Part shown: piece by piece, positions 1 to 8,728 of the stretch
Layout: every line of letters begins with the position of its first letter
How positions within the stretch are numbered: the first letter of the stretch is position 1
Source: JAJCYK01 sp965224285
GTDB lineage: Bacteria > Bacteroidota > Bacteroidia > Cytophagales > Cyclobacteriaceae
NCBI GenBank assembly: GCA_965224285.1
Contig: OZ245043.1
Location: forward strand, 2,604,001 to 2,668,000
Direction of reading: 5' to 3'
DNA length: 64,000 nucleotides
Position numbers and translations under genes: made by a program
The notes under the pieces: generated by a model
What the model saw: the letters and a program-made list of their open reading frames with translations, nothing else
Database searches by the model: none
Told to the model about the DNA's origin: nothing

Positions 1-85
1 CTCTCAGGGAGTGATAGGTTTCTTCCAGCTCTGGAATATACAAAGTATGAGATCCGTCATCGGAAATCCGTAGCTCGGTATGCAT
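1..85 (-). CDS. mnmD: MnmD-like tRNA wobble-uridine methyltransferase, N-terminal fragment
   Basis: The gene begins at ATG 85..83 on the minus strand and runs off the left edge, so only about 28 residues are visible. They read MHTELRISDDGSHT followed by LYIPELEETYHSLR. The DGSHTLYxPEL..TYHS pattern is the usual start of Bacteroidota MnmD, a SAM-dependent methyltransferase that makes mnm5s2U34 in tRNA; that assignment is recalled family knowledge on a short stretch. The start codon shares its A with the ispF stop (TAATG), so it is probably translationally coupled as the last visible gene of the M16 peptidase-ispF-mnmD operon. Confidence 0.6.
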   Translation of the reverse strand, partial: MHTELRISDDGSHTLYIPELEETYHSLR

Positions 86-570
86 TAATCCATCTTATAG
101 ATCAGGGAGACAGCAAAAGCGGCAACCCCTTGCTCCTGCCCTTCAAACCCTAACTTCTCCGTAGTAGTGGCTTTGATGGATATCTGAGGTGGTTCCAATT
201 CCATCACTCCTGCCAAACATCTTACCATTTCCGGAATATAGGAACTGATCTTGGGAGACTGCAATACAACAGTAGCGTCGACATTTCCAATTTGGTAACC
301 AGATTCCTTAACCATCTCTACTACTTTCTTTAATAATATTTTACTGTCAATGCCCTTATACGAGGGGTCGGTGTCTGGAAAGTGAAAACCTATATCCCCT
401 AATCCTGATGCCCCCAGCAATGCGTCGCAGATTACATGGATCAACACATCGGCATCAGAATGACCTACAGCTCCCCGGGAGTGAGGGACTTCAATTCCTC
501 CCAGCCAAAATTTACCACCAGCCTCCAGCCGATGGACATCATAGCCCTGCCCTATTCTTATGGAATTCAT
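85..570 (-). CDS. ispF: 2-C-methyl-D-erythritol 2,4-cyclodiphosphate synthase IspF
   Basis: Converts CDP-methylerythritol 2-phosphate to the cyclodiphosphate plus CMP in the cytosolic MEP isoprenoid pathway. The 161-residue length is normal. Residues 9-14 (GYDVHR) supply metal ligands Asp11 and His13, and His45 in GHSDADVLIH is the third. FHFPDTDP around residue 62 and KATTTEKLGFEG near the C-terminus are the other family signatures. The start ATG overlaps the stop of the upstream M16 peptidase (ATGA) and the stop overlaps the mnmD start (TAATG), so the three genes look like one coupled operon. No key residue is missing. Confidence 0.97.
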   Translation of the reverse strand: MNSIRIGQGYDVHRLEAGGKFWLGGIEVPHSRGAVGHSDADVLIHVICDALLGASGLGDIGFHFPDTDPSYKGIDSKILLKKVVEMVKESGYQIGNVDATVVLQSPKISSYIPEMVRCLAGVMELEPPQISIKATTTEKLGFEGQEQGVAAFAVSLIYKMD

Positions 571-1808
571 TTGTTGGTCTTTTTATAGTAAAGTGTTGAA
601 CTGTTTGATGCGGTCAAAACCTCGATTGCCCTGTCCTTCAATTCCCGCTGAGTGATACCCGCCACCACGTCCATTTCACGGTTAATATAGTCCGGATCAC
701 CGGCAATAGCACATAATGCCAGATTCATGGCCCGGTTTAACAGTGGTACCTGGGAAAAAGCAAGACTGCTTTCCGCCTGATTTTTCACTTTGCGCATTTC
801 TCCGGCAGAAAGTCCTTCAGAAATCAGCTCTTCTACTACTTCCCTTATAGCCGTATGACCTTGTTCACAGGAGAATCCAGGATTTAAATTTCCTTGGATC
901 ACCAGGAGGCCTGGATCCAAAGATCCGGTAACATAACTTGAAATGGCGCTGTACATACTTTTCCTTTTGACCAGTTTTTGAAATAGTCTTGATGATTTAC
1001 CTCTGCCCAATATATCACTAAGCAGATCGGCTTGATGATAACCAGCAGTGAATCTTTGCGGCATATGGTAACCCTGATAAACCGCATCAACAGGAACTTT
1101 AGCAACTACCTCTTGTAACCTGGCTTCGGTTTGCTTAGGCTCTTCAGGTAAGGACCTGCAGTACTCTGCCCCTGGCTTAATCGGGCCAAACCATTTCTCG
1201 GACAACTTCTGGACTTGTTTCAGATCCACTTTTCCAGCTACTACCAATACTGCGTTGGCTGGATGATAAAACCGTCCAAAGAAGTTTTTTACCTCATCCA
1301 TCGTAGCGTTTTCAATATGCGAAATATCCTTTCCAATGGTAGCCCAGCGATATGGATGGCGGCGAAAAGCCAACGGGCGCAATTTCAACCATACATCTCC
1401 GTACGGCTGATTAAGATAACGCTGTTTGAACTCTTCAATTACTACACTCTTCTGTACCTGGAGTACTTTAGGGTCGAATGAAAGCCCTAACATGCGATCG
1501 GACTCCAGCCAAAATGCTGTTTCCAGGTTATTCGCCGGCACGGTTAGATAATAGTTGGTCAGGTCAGGGCTGGTAAAGGCATTGTTATCACCCCCCACCA
1601 ACTGCAGGGGTTCGTCGAAAGAAGATATGTGCTGGGACCCGCCAAACATAAGGTGCTCAAATAGGTGAGCAAATCCGGTTTTATTTTCGTTTTCATCCCT
1701 CGAACCGACATTGTACGCTAAATTCAATACTGCAAGAGAGGTTGATTGGTCCTGGTGTACCAGTACCTGCAATCCGTTGTTCAGGAAAAATTGATGATAA
1801 GCAATCAT
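567..1808 (-). CDS. M16-family zinc metallopeptidase
   Basis: Pitrilysin/insulinase-type peptidase of the short bacterial M16B class (413 residues). The inverted zinc motif HLFEH is at residues 48-52 in GFAHLFEHLMFGG, with the distal glutamate probably in SVVIEEFKQ. The second half (FYHPANAVLVVAG onward) is the usual non-catalytic M16 fold. The open frame extends upstream only to a TTG at 1913. The ATG at 1808, giving MIAYHQFFLNNGL, aligns with the family start and avoids overlap with the divergent E1 gene, so I chose it. No signal peptide follows this start. The substrate is unknown, and short M16 proteins often act with a partner. It is first in the operon with ispF and mnmD. Confidence 0.9.
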   Translation of the reverse strand: MIAYHQFFLNNGLQVLVHQDQSTSLAVLNLAYNVGSRDENENKTGFAHLFEHLMFGGSQHISSFDEPLQLVGGDNNAFTSPDLTNYYLTVPANNLETAFWLESDRMLGLSFDPKVLQVQKSVVIEEFKQRYLNQPYGDVWLKLRPLAFRRHPYRWATIGKDISHIENATMDEVKNFFGRFYHPANAVLVVAGKVDLKQVQKLSEKWFGPIKPGAEYCRSLPEEPKQTEARLQEVVAKVPVDAVYQGYHMPQRFTAGYHQADLLSDILGRGKSSRLFQKLVKRKSMYSAISSYVTGSLDPGLLVIQGNLNPGFSCEQGHTAIREVVEELISEGLSAGEMRKVKNQAESSLAFSQVPLLNRAMNLALCAIAGDPDYINREMDVVAGITQRELKDRAIEVLTASNSSTLYYKKTNK

Positions 1809-1896
1809 GGTGGCCAAAATTAAAAAATAAGCTGATTTATTTTTCAGATTGCCCCAATAGCTTAACTTGGCCCTGAGCATTTTGGCAGCTACCGCC

Positions 1897-3876
1897 ATGA
1901 AGTTTAGCCGCAAAGAACTCTCCGATACAGATCTCCTCAGGATTTACCAGTTGCTTCTCAAACCTCGTTTGATTGAAGAAAAAATGATTCTGCTATTACG
2001 TCAGGGTAAGATCAGCAAATGGTTTTCGGGAATTGGCCAGGAGGCCATTGGGGTTGGAGCCGCTATGGCGCTGGATTCAGATGAGTATATACTGCCCATG
2101 CATAGGAACCTGGGTGTCTTTACTACCCGGAATGTCCCATTGGAAAGACTCTTTGCTCAATTTCAAGGTAAGTTGTCGGGCTTTACAAAAGGAAGGGATC
2201 GGTCATTCCATTTCGGCAGTAGAGAGCACCGTATTGTAGGTATGATATCGCATCTTGGACCGCAATTGGCAGTAGCCGACGGCATAGCACTGGCCAGTAA
2301 GATCTCGGGGAAGCAGGAAGCAACGTTGGTGTTCAGTGGTGATGGCGGCAGCAGTGAAGGAGATTTTCACGAAGCCCTAAACGTAGCCTCTGTATGGGGA
2401 TTGCCGGTGATCTTCTTGATTGAAAACAATGGTTATGGCCTTTCAACTCCAAGTTCCCAACAATTCAATTTCGAAAGTTTTGTGGATAAGGGACCCGGTT
2501 ATGGGATGTCGGCTGTCTCCGTTGACGGCAACAATGTGTTGGAAGTATATCACGCTCTCAAAAAGGCAGCGATGAGCATTCGGAAGCATGCCAGTCCCAT
2601 TCTAATTGAAGCCATGACCTTCCGCATGCGTGGACATGAGGAGGCCAGCGGTACGAAGTATGTGCCTGAGTCCCTCATGGAGCAGTGGGCCAGCAAAGAT
2701 CCCATCAGCAATTTTGAAAGCTTCTTACAGGAATCAGGCATTCTATCTGAGGAGGAAAGATTGACCATAAGGGAAAGCCTCAAAGAAGAGATCACTCAAG
2801 CCTGGGACCAGGCAGATAAGGAACCAATGCCTGAGGCGGATACACAAAGCGAACTAGACGATATATACGCCCCTATAAGCTGGCCGCAAGAACATCAGGG
2901 CGCCACTGAGTCAAAGGATATTCGTTTTGTGGATGCCTTAAGCCGTGGCCTGGCCGATGCCATGGAACGGCATGACAATCTGATTTTAATGGGTCAGGAC
3001 ATTGCGGAATATGGAGGTGTTTTTAAAGTTACGGAAGGCCTCATTGAAAAATTTGGGGCTGATCGGATTAGAAATACTCCGCTTTGTGAATCAGCGATTG
3101 TGGGGATAGGTTTGGGATTGAGCATTAAAGGGTTTAAGTCCGTAATTGAAATGCAATTTGCGGATTTCGTTAGTTGCGGTTTCAATCAGATTGTGAACAA
3201 TCTGGCCAAGTCTCATTATCGTTGGCATCAGCATGCTGATGTAGTGATCAGGATGCCCACCGGAGCCGGAGTGGGCGCCGGACCATTTCACTCCCAGTCA
3301 AATGAGGCCTGGTTTACCCATACTCCAGGTTTAAAGGTGGTATATCCTTCAAATCCTCAAGATGCCTACCAATTGTTGTTAAGCGCTATTGAGGACCCCA
3401 ATCCTGTGCTCTATTTTGAACACAAAGCCTTGTACCGTGCTATCTCCGGGCCTATACCTGATGATTATAGATTCATCCCCATAGGAAAGGGGAAAGTAGT
3501 GCAATCAGGTGAAGACCTGACGATTATCACTTACGGAATGGGTGTGCATTGGGCCATGGAGTCGTTGGAGGTACACCGGGATAGCAGTATTGAAGTAATT
3601 GATCTGCGCAGTTTACTACCATGGGATAAGGACTGCATTGCCACATCTGTCCGCAAAACGGGCAAAGTACTGATACTACATGAGGACTGTCAAACCGGAG
3701 GTGTAGGAGGTGAAATATCAGCCTGGATCTCTGAAAACTTATTTGAGTTCCTGGACGGACCGGTGGTGCGGGTGGGCTCCTTGGATACCCCGGTACCTTT
3801 TTCCAAACATCTGGAGGAGAATTTCCTACCCAAAACCCGTTTCAAGGAAAAACTAGCGCAGTTATTAGCGTTTTAG
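1897..3876 (+). CDS. Alpha-ketoacid dehydrogenase E1, fused alpha and beta subunits
   Basis: Thiamine-diphosphate E1 component of a branched-chain 2-oxoacid (or similar) dehydrogenase complex, decarboxylating the 2-oxoacid and passing the acyl group to E2 lipoate. The alpha part covers roughly residues 1-325, with the ThDP/Mg motif GDGGSSEGDFHEAL ending in ENNGYG. The beta part begins near RFVDALSRGLADAM and has the MGQDIAEYGGVFKVTEGL signature. The alpha-beta fusion (659 residues) is common in Bacteroidota, and which 2-oxoacid is used cannot be told from sequence alone. ATG 1897 is used because the longer frame starts only at a TTG (1867). E3 could be lpdA near 35 kb; no E2 is in the window. 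Confidence 0.92.
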   Translation: MKFSRKELSDTDLLRIYQLLLKPRLIEEKMILLLRQGKISKWFSGIGQEAIGVGAAMALDSDEYILPMHRNLGVFTTRNVPLERLFAQFQGKLSGFTKGRDRSFHFGSREHRIVGMISHLGPQLAVADGIALASKISGKQEATLVFSGDGGSSEGDFHEALNVASVWGLPVIFLIENNGYGLSTPSSQQFNFESFVDKGPGYGMSAVSVDGNNVLEVYHALKKAAMSIRKHASPILIEAMTFRMRGHEEASGTKYVPESLMEQWASKDPISNFESFLQESGILSEEERLTIRESLKEEITQAWDQADKEPMPEADTQSELDDIYAPISWPQEHQGATESKDIRFVDALSRGLADAMERHDNLILMGQDIAEYGGVFKVTEGLIEKFGADRIRNTPLCESAIVGIGLGLSIKGFKSVIEMQFADFVSCGFNQIVNNLAKSHYRWHQHADVVIRMPTGAGVGAGPFHSQSNEAWFTHTPGLKVVYPSNPQDAYQLLLSAIEDPNPVLYFEHKALYRAISGPIPDDYRFIPIGKGKVVQSGEDLTIITYGMGVHWAMESLEVHRDSSIEVIDLRSLLPWDKDCIATSVRKTGKVLILHEDCQTGGVGGEISAWISENLFEFLDGPVVRVGSLDTPVPFSKHLEENFLPKTRFKEKLAQLLAF

Positions 3877-4001
3877 TCTCCTATGGAACTTTTGACCGGA
3901 ATAGTTGGTCATATTATTGCCGATGTAATAATTAGCGGCTACTTACCCTATAATTCAAAAGTTTTCGTTATTATTTTGTTAGCTTCGAGGGGGTAAAAAT
4001 C

Positions 4002-5639
4002 ATGGTTTTAACAGGTGTATTAGGCAAATTTAGATTAGCTGGTGCGGATCTGGATATCGTTGCTTATTTAAAGCGATGTCTGCCAGTGGCATTGGTATCC
4101 CTCTTTTTGTGGTCATTCACTCCTACTCCAGTTTATTCACAGGATGGCAAGTACAATCGTAAAGTGGAAAAAACCCGTAAGAAGCAACAGCGTAAAAAAG
4201 ATCGCAAAGCGGGACAATTCCAAGGCAAAATCGAGCCCGGAAGCCAGGAATTGAAAGGTAATCCCACCAAAACCAAAAGAAAGAAGTCCACTAAATTTCA
4301 GGATAGAATAGGAGCAGGTAAAGTCCCTGGACAACCTAAGGGCACCCGGTTCGGGGGAAGATCAAAGAGAAAATCTATTGAAAAAAGCCAAGGTACCCGG
4401 TATTCCGGACAGGCGGTAGAGACGGAGAGAAAAGTCAAGGGCAATCCTACCAAATTGAAAGGTACCAGCGGTAAAAATTACCAGGACCGTATCGGAGCAA
4501 ATAAAGCTCCCAGCGGTACTAAGGGTACTAATTTCAAGGGTCGTGGTAGGGTGAAAAGTGTAGAGAGCCCTGGGGGAACCAACTATCGCGGAGAGACCCA
4601 AATTCAAACCGGGGTAAAAGGCAATCCCACCAGGGGTGTGGGAAAAAGAGCTCGTAAAACTCGTTACGGGGCTGCCAGTCAGGGTCCGCCTAATGGCACA
4701 GACGGCACCAATTTCTCCGGCAATAGACGACCAAAAAGCATTAATGCAGGTACCGAAGGAACTCGCTTCTCCGGGAACAGACGTCCCAAGCAGATCCCTT
4801 CCGGTTCTGAAGGCACCACATACAGCGGTCAGAGTACCACAAGCAGCACCTCTAGTGGTGGGAGACGCACCACCATATATGGGGAGCGCGGTTGGAATAA
4901 TACTAAAGGGGGAGTTCCAGATATTAAACTACGCAACCAGGGGGCCGAATGGAAAGGAAATATTAAAGGACATAAATACATTGAGGGAGCCCCCGGTACT
5001 ACCCACAAGGGAAATCTTAAACTGAAAAGAAAGCAAATCCTCGACTATGGAGGTGATTGGGCCGGCGATCTAAAAGTTAAAAAAAGAAAAAAAGACAACC
5101 GGGCTTCAACTTTCACTATGAAAGGGTTCAAGCCAAAAGAACTAGGTCCTGCACCCGGCACTACCTTCAAAGGTCATCTCAGAAGTCCTAAAAAGATCAA
5201 TTCCTGGGACGGCTCTGATTATGCCGGAGACTTGAAAGTGAGGCGCAATAAAAAGGTTAAAACCGACGGCACCAAGTTTGCCGGGCATCTGAAGGTGCGG
5301 CCCAACGCCCGCATAAAAACCGAAGGCACGGATTTCAGGGGCAACCATAAAGTCACCACCCGATTTTTTCAGAATCAATATTTCCGGAAAAAATCCAGAC
5401 AGGAACAACAATTTGCCGGGAATTACAAAATTAGAAGGACCAAGGGTAAGGATCTGCATCCCAGCGCCTGGTACACAGGACGACAGGTTCACCGATCTGA
5501 AACGGCTGAAACTATTAATCGCAAATGGAAGTTATTATGGGCCAAGACCAACAAAAATTCTCATCAGCCTAAACATCTTAAAAAGAAAGGAAAAAAACCT
5601 AAGTATGATCCCAAGGAAAGCGAAATCTGGAACGATTGA
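4002..5639 (+). CDS. Secreted, strongly basic repeat protein of unknown function
   Basis: I do not recognise a named family. A hydrophobic segment at residues 21-45 ending VYSQDGK looks like a signal peptide, so the mature protein is probably exported. The remaining ~500 residues are very rich in Lys, Arg, Gly and Thr. They contain about twenty copies of a short G-T-x-[FYW]-x-G motif (GTRFGG, GTNFKG, GTKFAG, GSDYAG) spaced roughly 17-25 residues apart and usually followed by a basic R/K-x-K stretch. A larger duplication is visible: KGNPT at residues 85, 146 and 206, with QDRIGAxKxP after the first two, a period of 60-61. The acidic tail ESEIWND contrasts with the basic body. Evenly spaced aromatic/glycine motifs suggest a beta-rich fibre or solenoid binding an anionic surface (inference). 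Its 3' end overlaps the ytxJ-like gene by 35 bp. Confidence 0.85.
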   Translation: MVLTGVLGKFRLAGADLDIVAYLKRCLPVALVSLFLWSFTPTPVYSQDGKYNRKVEKTRKKQQRKKDRKAGQFQGKIEPGSQELKGNPTKTKRKKSTKFQDRIGAGKVPGQPKGTRFGGRSKRKSIEKSQGTRYSGQAVETERKVKGNPTKLKGTSGKNYQDRIGANKAPSGTKGTNFKGRGRVKSVESPGGTNYRGETQIQTGVKGNPTRGVGKRARKTRYGAASQGPPNGTDGTNFSGNRRPKSINAGTEGTRFSGNRRPKQIPSGSEGTTYSGQSTTSSTSSGGRRTTIYGERGWNNTKGGVPDIKLRNQGAEWKGNIKGHKYIEGAPGTTHKGNLKLKRKQILDYGGDWAGDLKVKKRKKDNRASTFTMKGFKPKELGPAPGTTFKGHLRSPKKINSWDGSDYAGDLKVRRNKKVKTDGTKFAGHLKVRPNARIKTEGTDFRGNHKVTTRFFQNQYFRKKSRQEQQFAGNYKIRRTKGKDLHPSAWYTGRQVHRSETAETINRKWKLLWAKTNKNSHQPKHLKKKGKKPKYDPKESEIWND

Positions 5640-5973
5640 TTGGAAATTACTGAACTCCTCAGATTCATTTAAGGAAATGATCGAGGAGTCCCACCAAAGC
5701 CCCGTATTGGTTTATAAACACAGCACCCAGTGCTCCATCAGCAGCATGGTTTTATCCCGTTTGGAAAGATCATGGGACATTGAGAGAGTCCAACCTTATT
5801 TTCTGGATCTTATCGCACTTCGAGGAATTTCTAATCAGGTAGCTGATCACTTTGGGGTGCAACATGAATCTCCCCAAATTTTGATCATAGAAAACGGGAT
5901 CTGCAGCTTCCATACTTCACACATGGGCATTTCCATCAATTCTATCAAGCTGGCCCTGGCAGAAAACCGCTAA
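5605..5973 (+). CDS. ytxJ: YtxJ-type (bacillithiol-system) thioredoxin-fold protein
   Basis: About 122 residues, cytosolic. The core reads VLVYKHSTQCSISSMVLSRLE, with the single redox Cys in TQCSISS, followed by YFLDLIALRGISNQVA and a cis-Pro segment ESPQILI. This matches the YtxJ/BrxC family of monothiol bacilliredoxin-like proteins linked to bacillithiol. Whether this organism makes bacillithiol is not shown here. The frame is open well upstream inside the preceding gene, but ATG 5605 gives about the family length; a start nearer the conserved W (5641) is also possible. It overlaps the basic repeat gene by 35 bp and meets osmC tail to tail with a 4-bp overlap. Confidence 0.8.
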   Translation: MIPRKAKSGTIDWKLLNSSDSFKEMIEESHQSPVLVYKHSTQCSISSMVLSRLERSWDIERVQPYFLDLIALRGISNQVADHFGVQHESPQILIIENGICSFHTSHMGISINSIKLALAENR

Positions 5974-6374
5974 AAGTGGAAAGTAATTTCCTGGGTCAGA
6001 TCAGCATGTAAGCTCAGTGCAACTGGACAACTTAAGGCAATTTCCTTGAGTATCTCTAACTGCTCAGGTGAGGCTTCAATCCCGGTTCCCCTAATGTTAA
6101 TGATCAGCTTGGAGATCTTCCGGGGATTGGAGGACATTATTTTAGTAGTGTCCCATGCTAAAGCACCTAAATCCAAGCCCATCTTGCCAGCTTTTATGCC
6201 CATTACTGTAACCATACAACTGCCTAATGCGGCAGCCACCAGGTCGGTTGGTGAAAAAGTTTGTCCTTTTCCATTATTGTCTACAGGTGCATCAGTGGTC
6301 AGTTCTGAGCCGGATCGAAGGTGAGTGCAAACTGTGCTCAAATCCCCTAAATATTGCGATTTCAGAGTAGTCAT
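5970..6374 (-). CDS. OsmC/Ohr-family protein
   Basis: A 134-residue OsmC-fold protein. The family detoxifies organic or fatty-acid hydroperoxides using two cysteines, or in the YhfA branch has an unassigned role. Both cysteines are present, in AALGSCMVTVMG (about residue 53) and ALSCPVALSLH (about residue 114). The short N-terminus and GKGQTFSPTDLVAAALGSC resemble the OsmC/YhfA group rather than Ohr. It is transcribed divergently from the outer-membrane-type gene at 6441 and converges on ytxJ. Two thiol-redox genes side by side may reflect a shared oxidative-stress role (inference). Confidence 0.88.
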   Translation of the reverse strand: MTTLKSQYLGDLSTVCTHLRSGSELTTDAPVDNNGKGQTFSPTDLVAAALGSCMVTVMGIKAGKMGLDLGALAWDTTKIMSSNPRKISKLIINIRGTGIEASPEQLEILKEIALSCPVALSLHADLTQEITFHF

Positions 6375-6440
6375 AAACTAATAGGATTGTTTTTGTGTTA
6401 AAACAGAAATAACTAAATTTAACGGTTTAGGGGGTATTAA

Positions 6441-7160
6441 ATGGGGTTGTCCAAGATATTTTCACTTCTGGTTCTTATTAATTTTTTCGCGATGGGCTCG
6501 CTATTGGGCCAATCCGGGGAAGACTATGAGTATACCGATGAATTCGTATGGGGCATAAATAAGAATACCCGCGGAGGTCTGATAGGAGGATTTATTCTGA
6601 AAAAGAGCGTTCGCATCAGTGATAACCAGTTTCAGACCTATGGTTTGGAATTGATGAATGTCAAGCATCCGAAGGAGACCCGCATATCCAATCCTCTTAA
6701 CGGCAATTCTTTCATTTGGGGTAAGCAGAATTACCTATACTCCATCCGGCTACAATATGGTCGTGAAGTAATACTGTTTAAGAAAGCTCCCTTCCAGGGG
6801 CTGCAGATACACGGCATATTAGCGGGAGGCCCTACCATTGGAGTGGTGGCACCATATTACATTCAAAATAGCAGAGGCGTTAATGAACCATTCAATCCAG
6901 AGGTTCATGTGGACTTTAACAGTATACTGGGCACTGGAAACATCTTACAGGGTATTGGAGAATCGGAAGTTAAATTCGGATTAAACATCAAGCCCGCCAT
7001 TAGTTTTGAGTTCGGCACTTTCAAATCCAATGTTTCAGGCCTGGAGCTGGGATTCAACCTGGAGACATTTACGGAAGACATTATTCTAGTGCCTAATGAC
7101 TCTAATGAAAGCCTCTTTACCTCTTTTTTTGTAACCTTATTCTACGGCAGACGCAGGTAG
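6441..7160 (+). CDS. Predicted outer-membrane beta-barrel protein, unknown function
   Basis: The 239-residue product starts with a clear signal peptide (FSLLVLINFFAMGSLLGQ, cleavage near residue 24). The rest alternates hydrophobic and polar residues in short strands, for example YSIRLQYGREVILF, FGLNIKPAISFEFG and LELGFNLETFTEDI, ending in FTSFFVTLFYGRRR. That ending resembles a final barrel strand. No enzyme motif is visible. It precedes lipA by 35 bp on the same strand, so the two may be cotranscribed, but no functional link is evident. A small porin-like or surface protein is a guess from composition only. Confidence 0.75.
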   Translation: MGLSKIFSLLVLINFFAMGSLLGQSGEDYEYTDEFVWGINKNTRGGLIGGFILKKSVRISDNQFQTYGLELMNVKHPKETRISNPLNGNSFIWGKQNYLYSIRLQYGREVILFKKAPFQGLQIHGILAGGPTIGVVAPYYIQNSRGVNEPFNPEVHVDFNSILGTGNILQGIGESEVKFGLNIKPAISFEFGTFKSNVSGLELGFNLETFTEDIILVPNDSNESLFTSFFVTLFYGRRR

Positions 7161-7195
7161 TTCACAGTTAACATTATACTTTGTAACTTTACCCT

Positions 7196-8077
7196 ATGAT
7201 TGAATTACCAGTCATTTCCCAGGATCACACTAATCGTAAGAAGAAGCCCGATTGGCTTAGGGTAAAACTACCGGTGGGCAAGGAATACGCCAAAGTAAGA
7301 CAATTGGTGGACCAGTACCAACTGCACACTATTTGTGAAAGTGGAAATTGTCCCAATATGGGTGAATGTTGGGGTGCCGGGACTGCCACATTTATGATCT
7401 TGGGTAATGTCTGCACCAGAAGTTGTTCCTTCTGTGCGGTAGCAACAGGCAGACCACCGGAATACGATGAAGAGGAGCCACAAAGGGTTGCGGAAGCTAT
7501 AAAGCTAATGAAAGTGAAGCACGCGGTCATCACCTCAGTTAATCGGGATGAACTTAAAGACAGAGGGGCGGAAATCTGGTATCAAACCGTGCGAAAAGTG
7601 AAAGAAATGAGCCCGTCCACCACCATAGAGACCCTTATTCCGGATGTCAAGGGAAACTGGGAGGCGCTCTCCCGCATGATATCAGCGGGGCAGGAAGTAG
7701 TATCGCACAATATGGAAACCGTACAAAGGCTATACCGCAGAGTGAGGCCACAAGCCAAGTATCACCGCAGCCTGGAACAACTTCAACGTATCAAAGCAGC
7801 CGGTATGCGTACAAAATCCGGGATCATGCTGGGACTGGGAGAAAAAGATCACGAAGTACACGAAGCTATGGACCACTTGGTGGAGCATGGATTGGATATA
7901 CTGACCCTGGGGCAATATCTACAGCCAACAAAGCTACACATTGAAGTGGATGAATTTATTCATCCGGATGCCTTTGATCAATATCGAGAAGAAGGGTTGC
8001 GTCGCGGGCTGAAGTATGTAGAATCCGGGCCATTGGTGAGATCTTCCTATCACGCCGAACGACACGTGAATGTTTGA
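7196..8077 (+). CDS. lipA: Lipoyl synthase LipA
   Basis: Radical-SAM enzyme that inserts two sulfurs into octanoyl chains on E2 and GcvH proteins. Both iron-sulfur clusters are visible: the auxiliary set C47, C52, C58 (CESGNCPNMGEC) and the radical-SAM set C73, C77, C80 (CTRSCSFC). The RSSYHAE motif near the C-terminus carries the conserved serine ligand. The 293-residue length is typical. Lipoate made here would serve the 2-oxoacid dehydrogenase E1 at 1.9 kb, GcvP at 10 kb and LpdA at 34.5 kb, all lipoate-dependent systems in the same window. No lipB is seen. Confidence 0.98.
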   Translation: MIELPVISQDHTNRKKKPDWLRVKLPVGKEYAKVRQLVDQYQLHTICESGNCPNMGECWGAGTATFMILGNVCTRSCSFCAVATGRPPEYDEEEPQRVAEAIKLMKVKHAVITSVNRDELKDRGAEIWYQTVRKVKEMSPSTTIETLIPDVKGNWEALSRMISAGQEVVSHNMETVQRLYRRVRPQAKYHRSLEQLQRIKAAGMRTKSGIMLGLGEKDHEVHEAMDHLVEHGLDILTLGQYLQPTKLHIEVDEFIHPDAFDQYREEGLRRGLKYVESGPLVRSSYHAERHVNV

Positions 8078-8167
8078 GGAAAAGAATCAAGGCTGCGATT
8101 TTGATCCCTTCTTTATAATTTTTAATATGAACTACCGAATCCACATCTCACCGTTCGGTACCTTTTT

Positions 8168-8725
8168 ATGAATATACCACTAGTTGCTTTATTTTTAATT
8201 CTCATTTCATCACCCCTGTTTGGTCAAAGATTTTATAGTAAACCGGTAGAGAAGCTTAATCAGTTAAACAGCTCTCGGGAAAAGAACGGGAAATGGGTGG
8301 AGTTATCCGGGGATAAGGTAAAATCAATAACCCATTATAAGAATGACAAACTCCATGGGGTAATCATAAAATATTGGAGTAACGGCAACCTTAAATCAGA
8401 AGAAGAGTATCGCAATGATATTCCTCATGGTTACTTCAGAGACTACTACCGCAGTGGGACCAGAAACCGCCGGGGACATTACAAACGAGGCTTAAGACAA
8501 GGTAAGTTCTATAAATTTTGGCCCAATGGAGAATTGAGAACAGAAGCAACATTTGATGAAGATATAGAAAATGGGCTTTTCACTGAATACTATAAGGACG
8601 GTACTAAGAAACGGGAAGTCCCTTATGACCAGGGCACTGTGAAAGGCGAGGTTAAAACTTACAACAAAGACGGTAGTCTGAAACAAACCAAATCCTTTGT
8701 CGGTAAAAGCACCAATAACAGATAA
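8168..8725 (+). CDS. Secreted MORN-repeat protein
   Basis: A 185-residue protein with a signal peptide (LVALFLILISSPLFGQ, cleavage near residue 19) followed by about five MORN-type units such as GVIIKYWSNGNLKSEEEY, GYFRDYYRSGTRNRRGHY, GKFYKFWPNGELRTEATF and GLFTEYYKDGTKKREVPY. Databases often label this family 'YwqK antitoxin', but nothing nearby is a toxin and the protein is exported, so that name should not be taken as function. MORN sheets generally bind lipids or proteins. It ends 3 bp before the decarboxylase and could be cotranscribed with it. Confidence 0.85.
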   Translation: MNIPLVALFLILISSPLFGQRFYSKPVEKLNQLNSSREKNGKWVELSGDKVKSITHYKNDKLHGVIIKYWSNGNLKSEEEYRNDIPHGYFRDYYRSGTRNRRGHYKRGLRQGKFYKFWPNGELRTEATFDEDIENGLFTEYYKDGTKKREVPYDQGTVKGEVKTYNKDGSLKQTKSFVGKSTNNR

Positions 8726-8728
8726 GCT

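Noticed and set aside
1815..1822. TAATTTTG box on the minus strand as promoter of the M16-ispF-mnmD operon
   Set aside because: It would start transcription at or inside the start codon (1808) and lacks a -33 element.
4636..5025. 129-residue open frame inside the basic repeat gene
   Set aside because: It is an alternate frame of a repetitive GC-biased coding region; its residues show no signal peptide or motif of their own.
8168..8725. MORN protein as an antitoxin (YwqK label)
   Set aside because: It has a signal peptide and no toxin partner; the label is a database convention.
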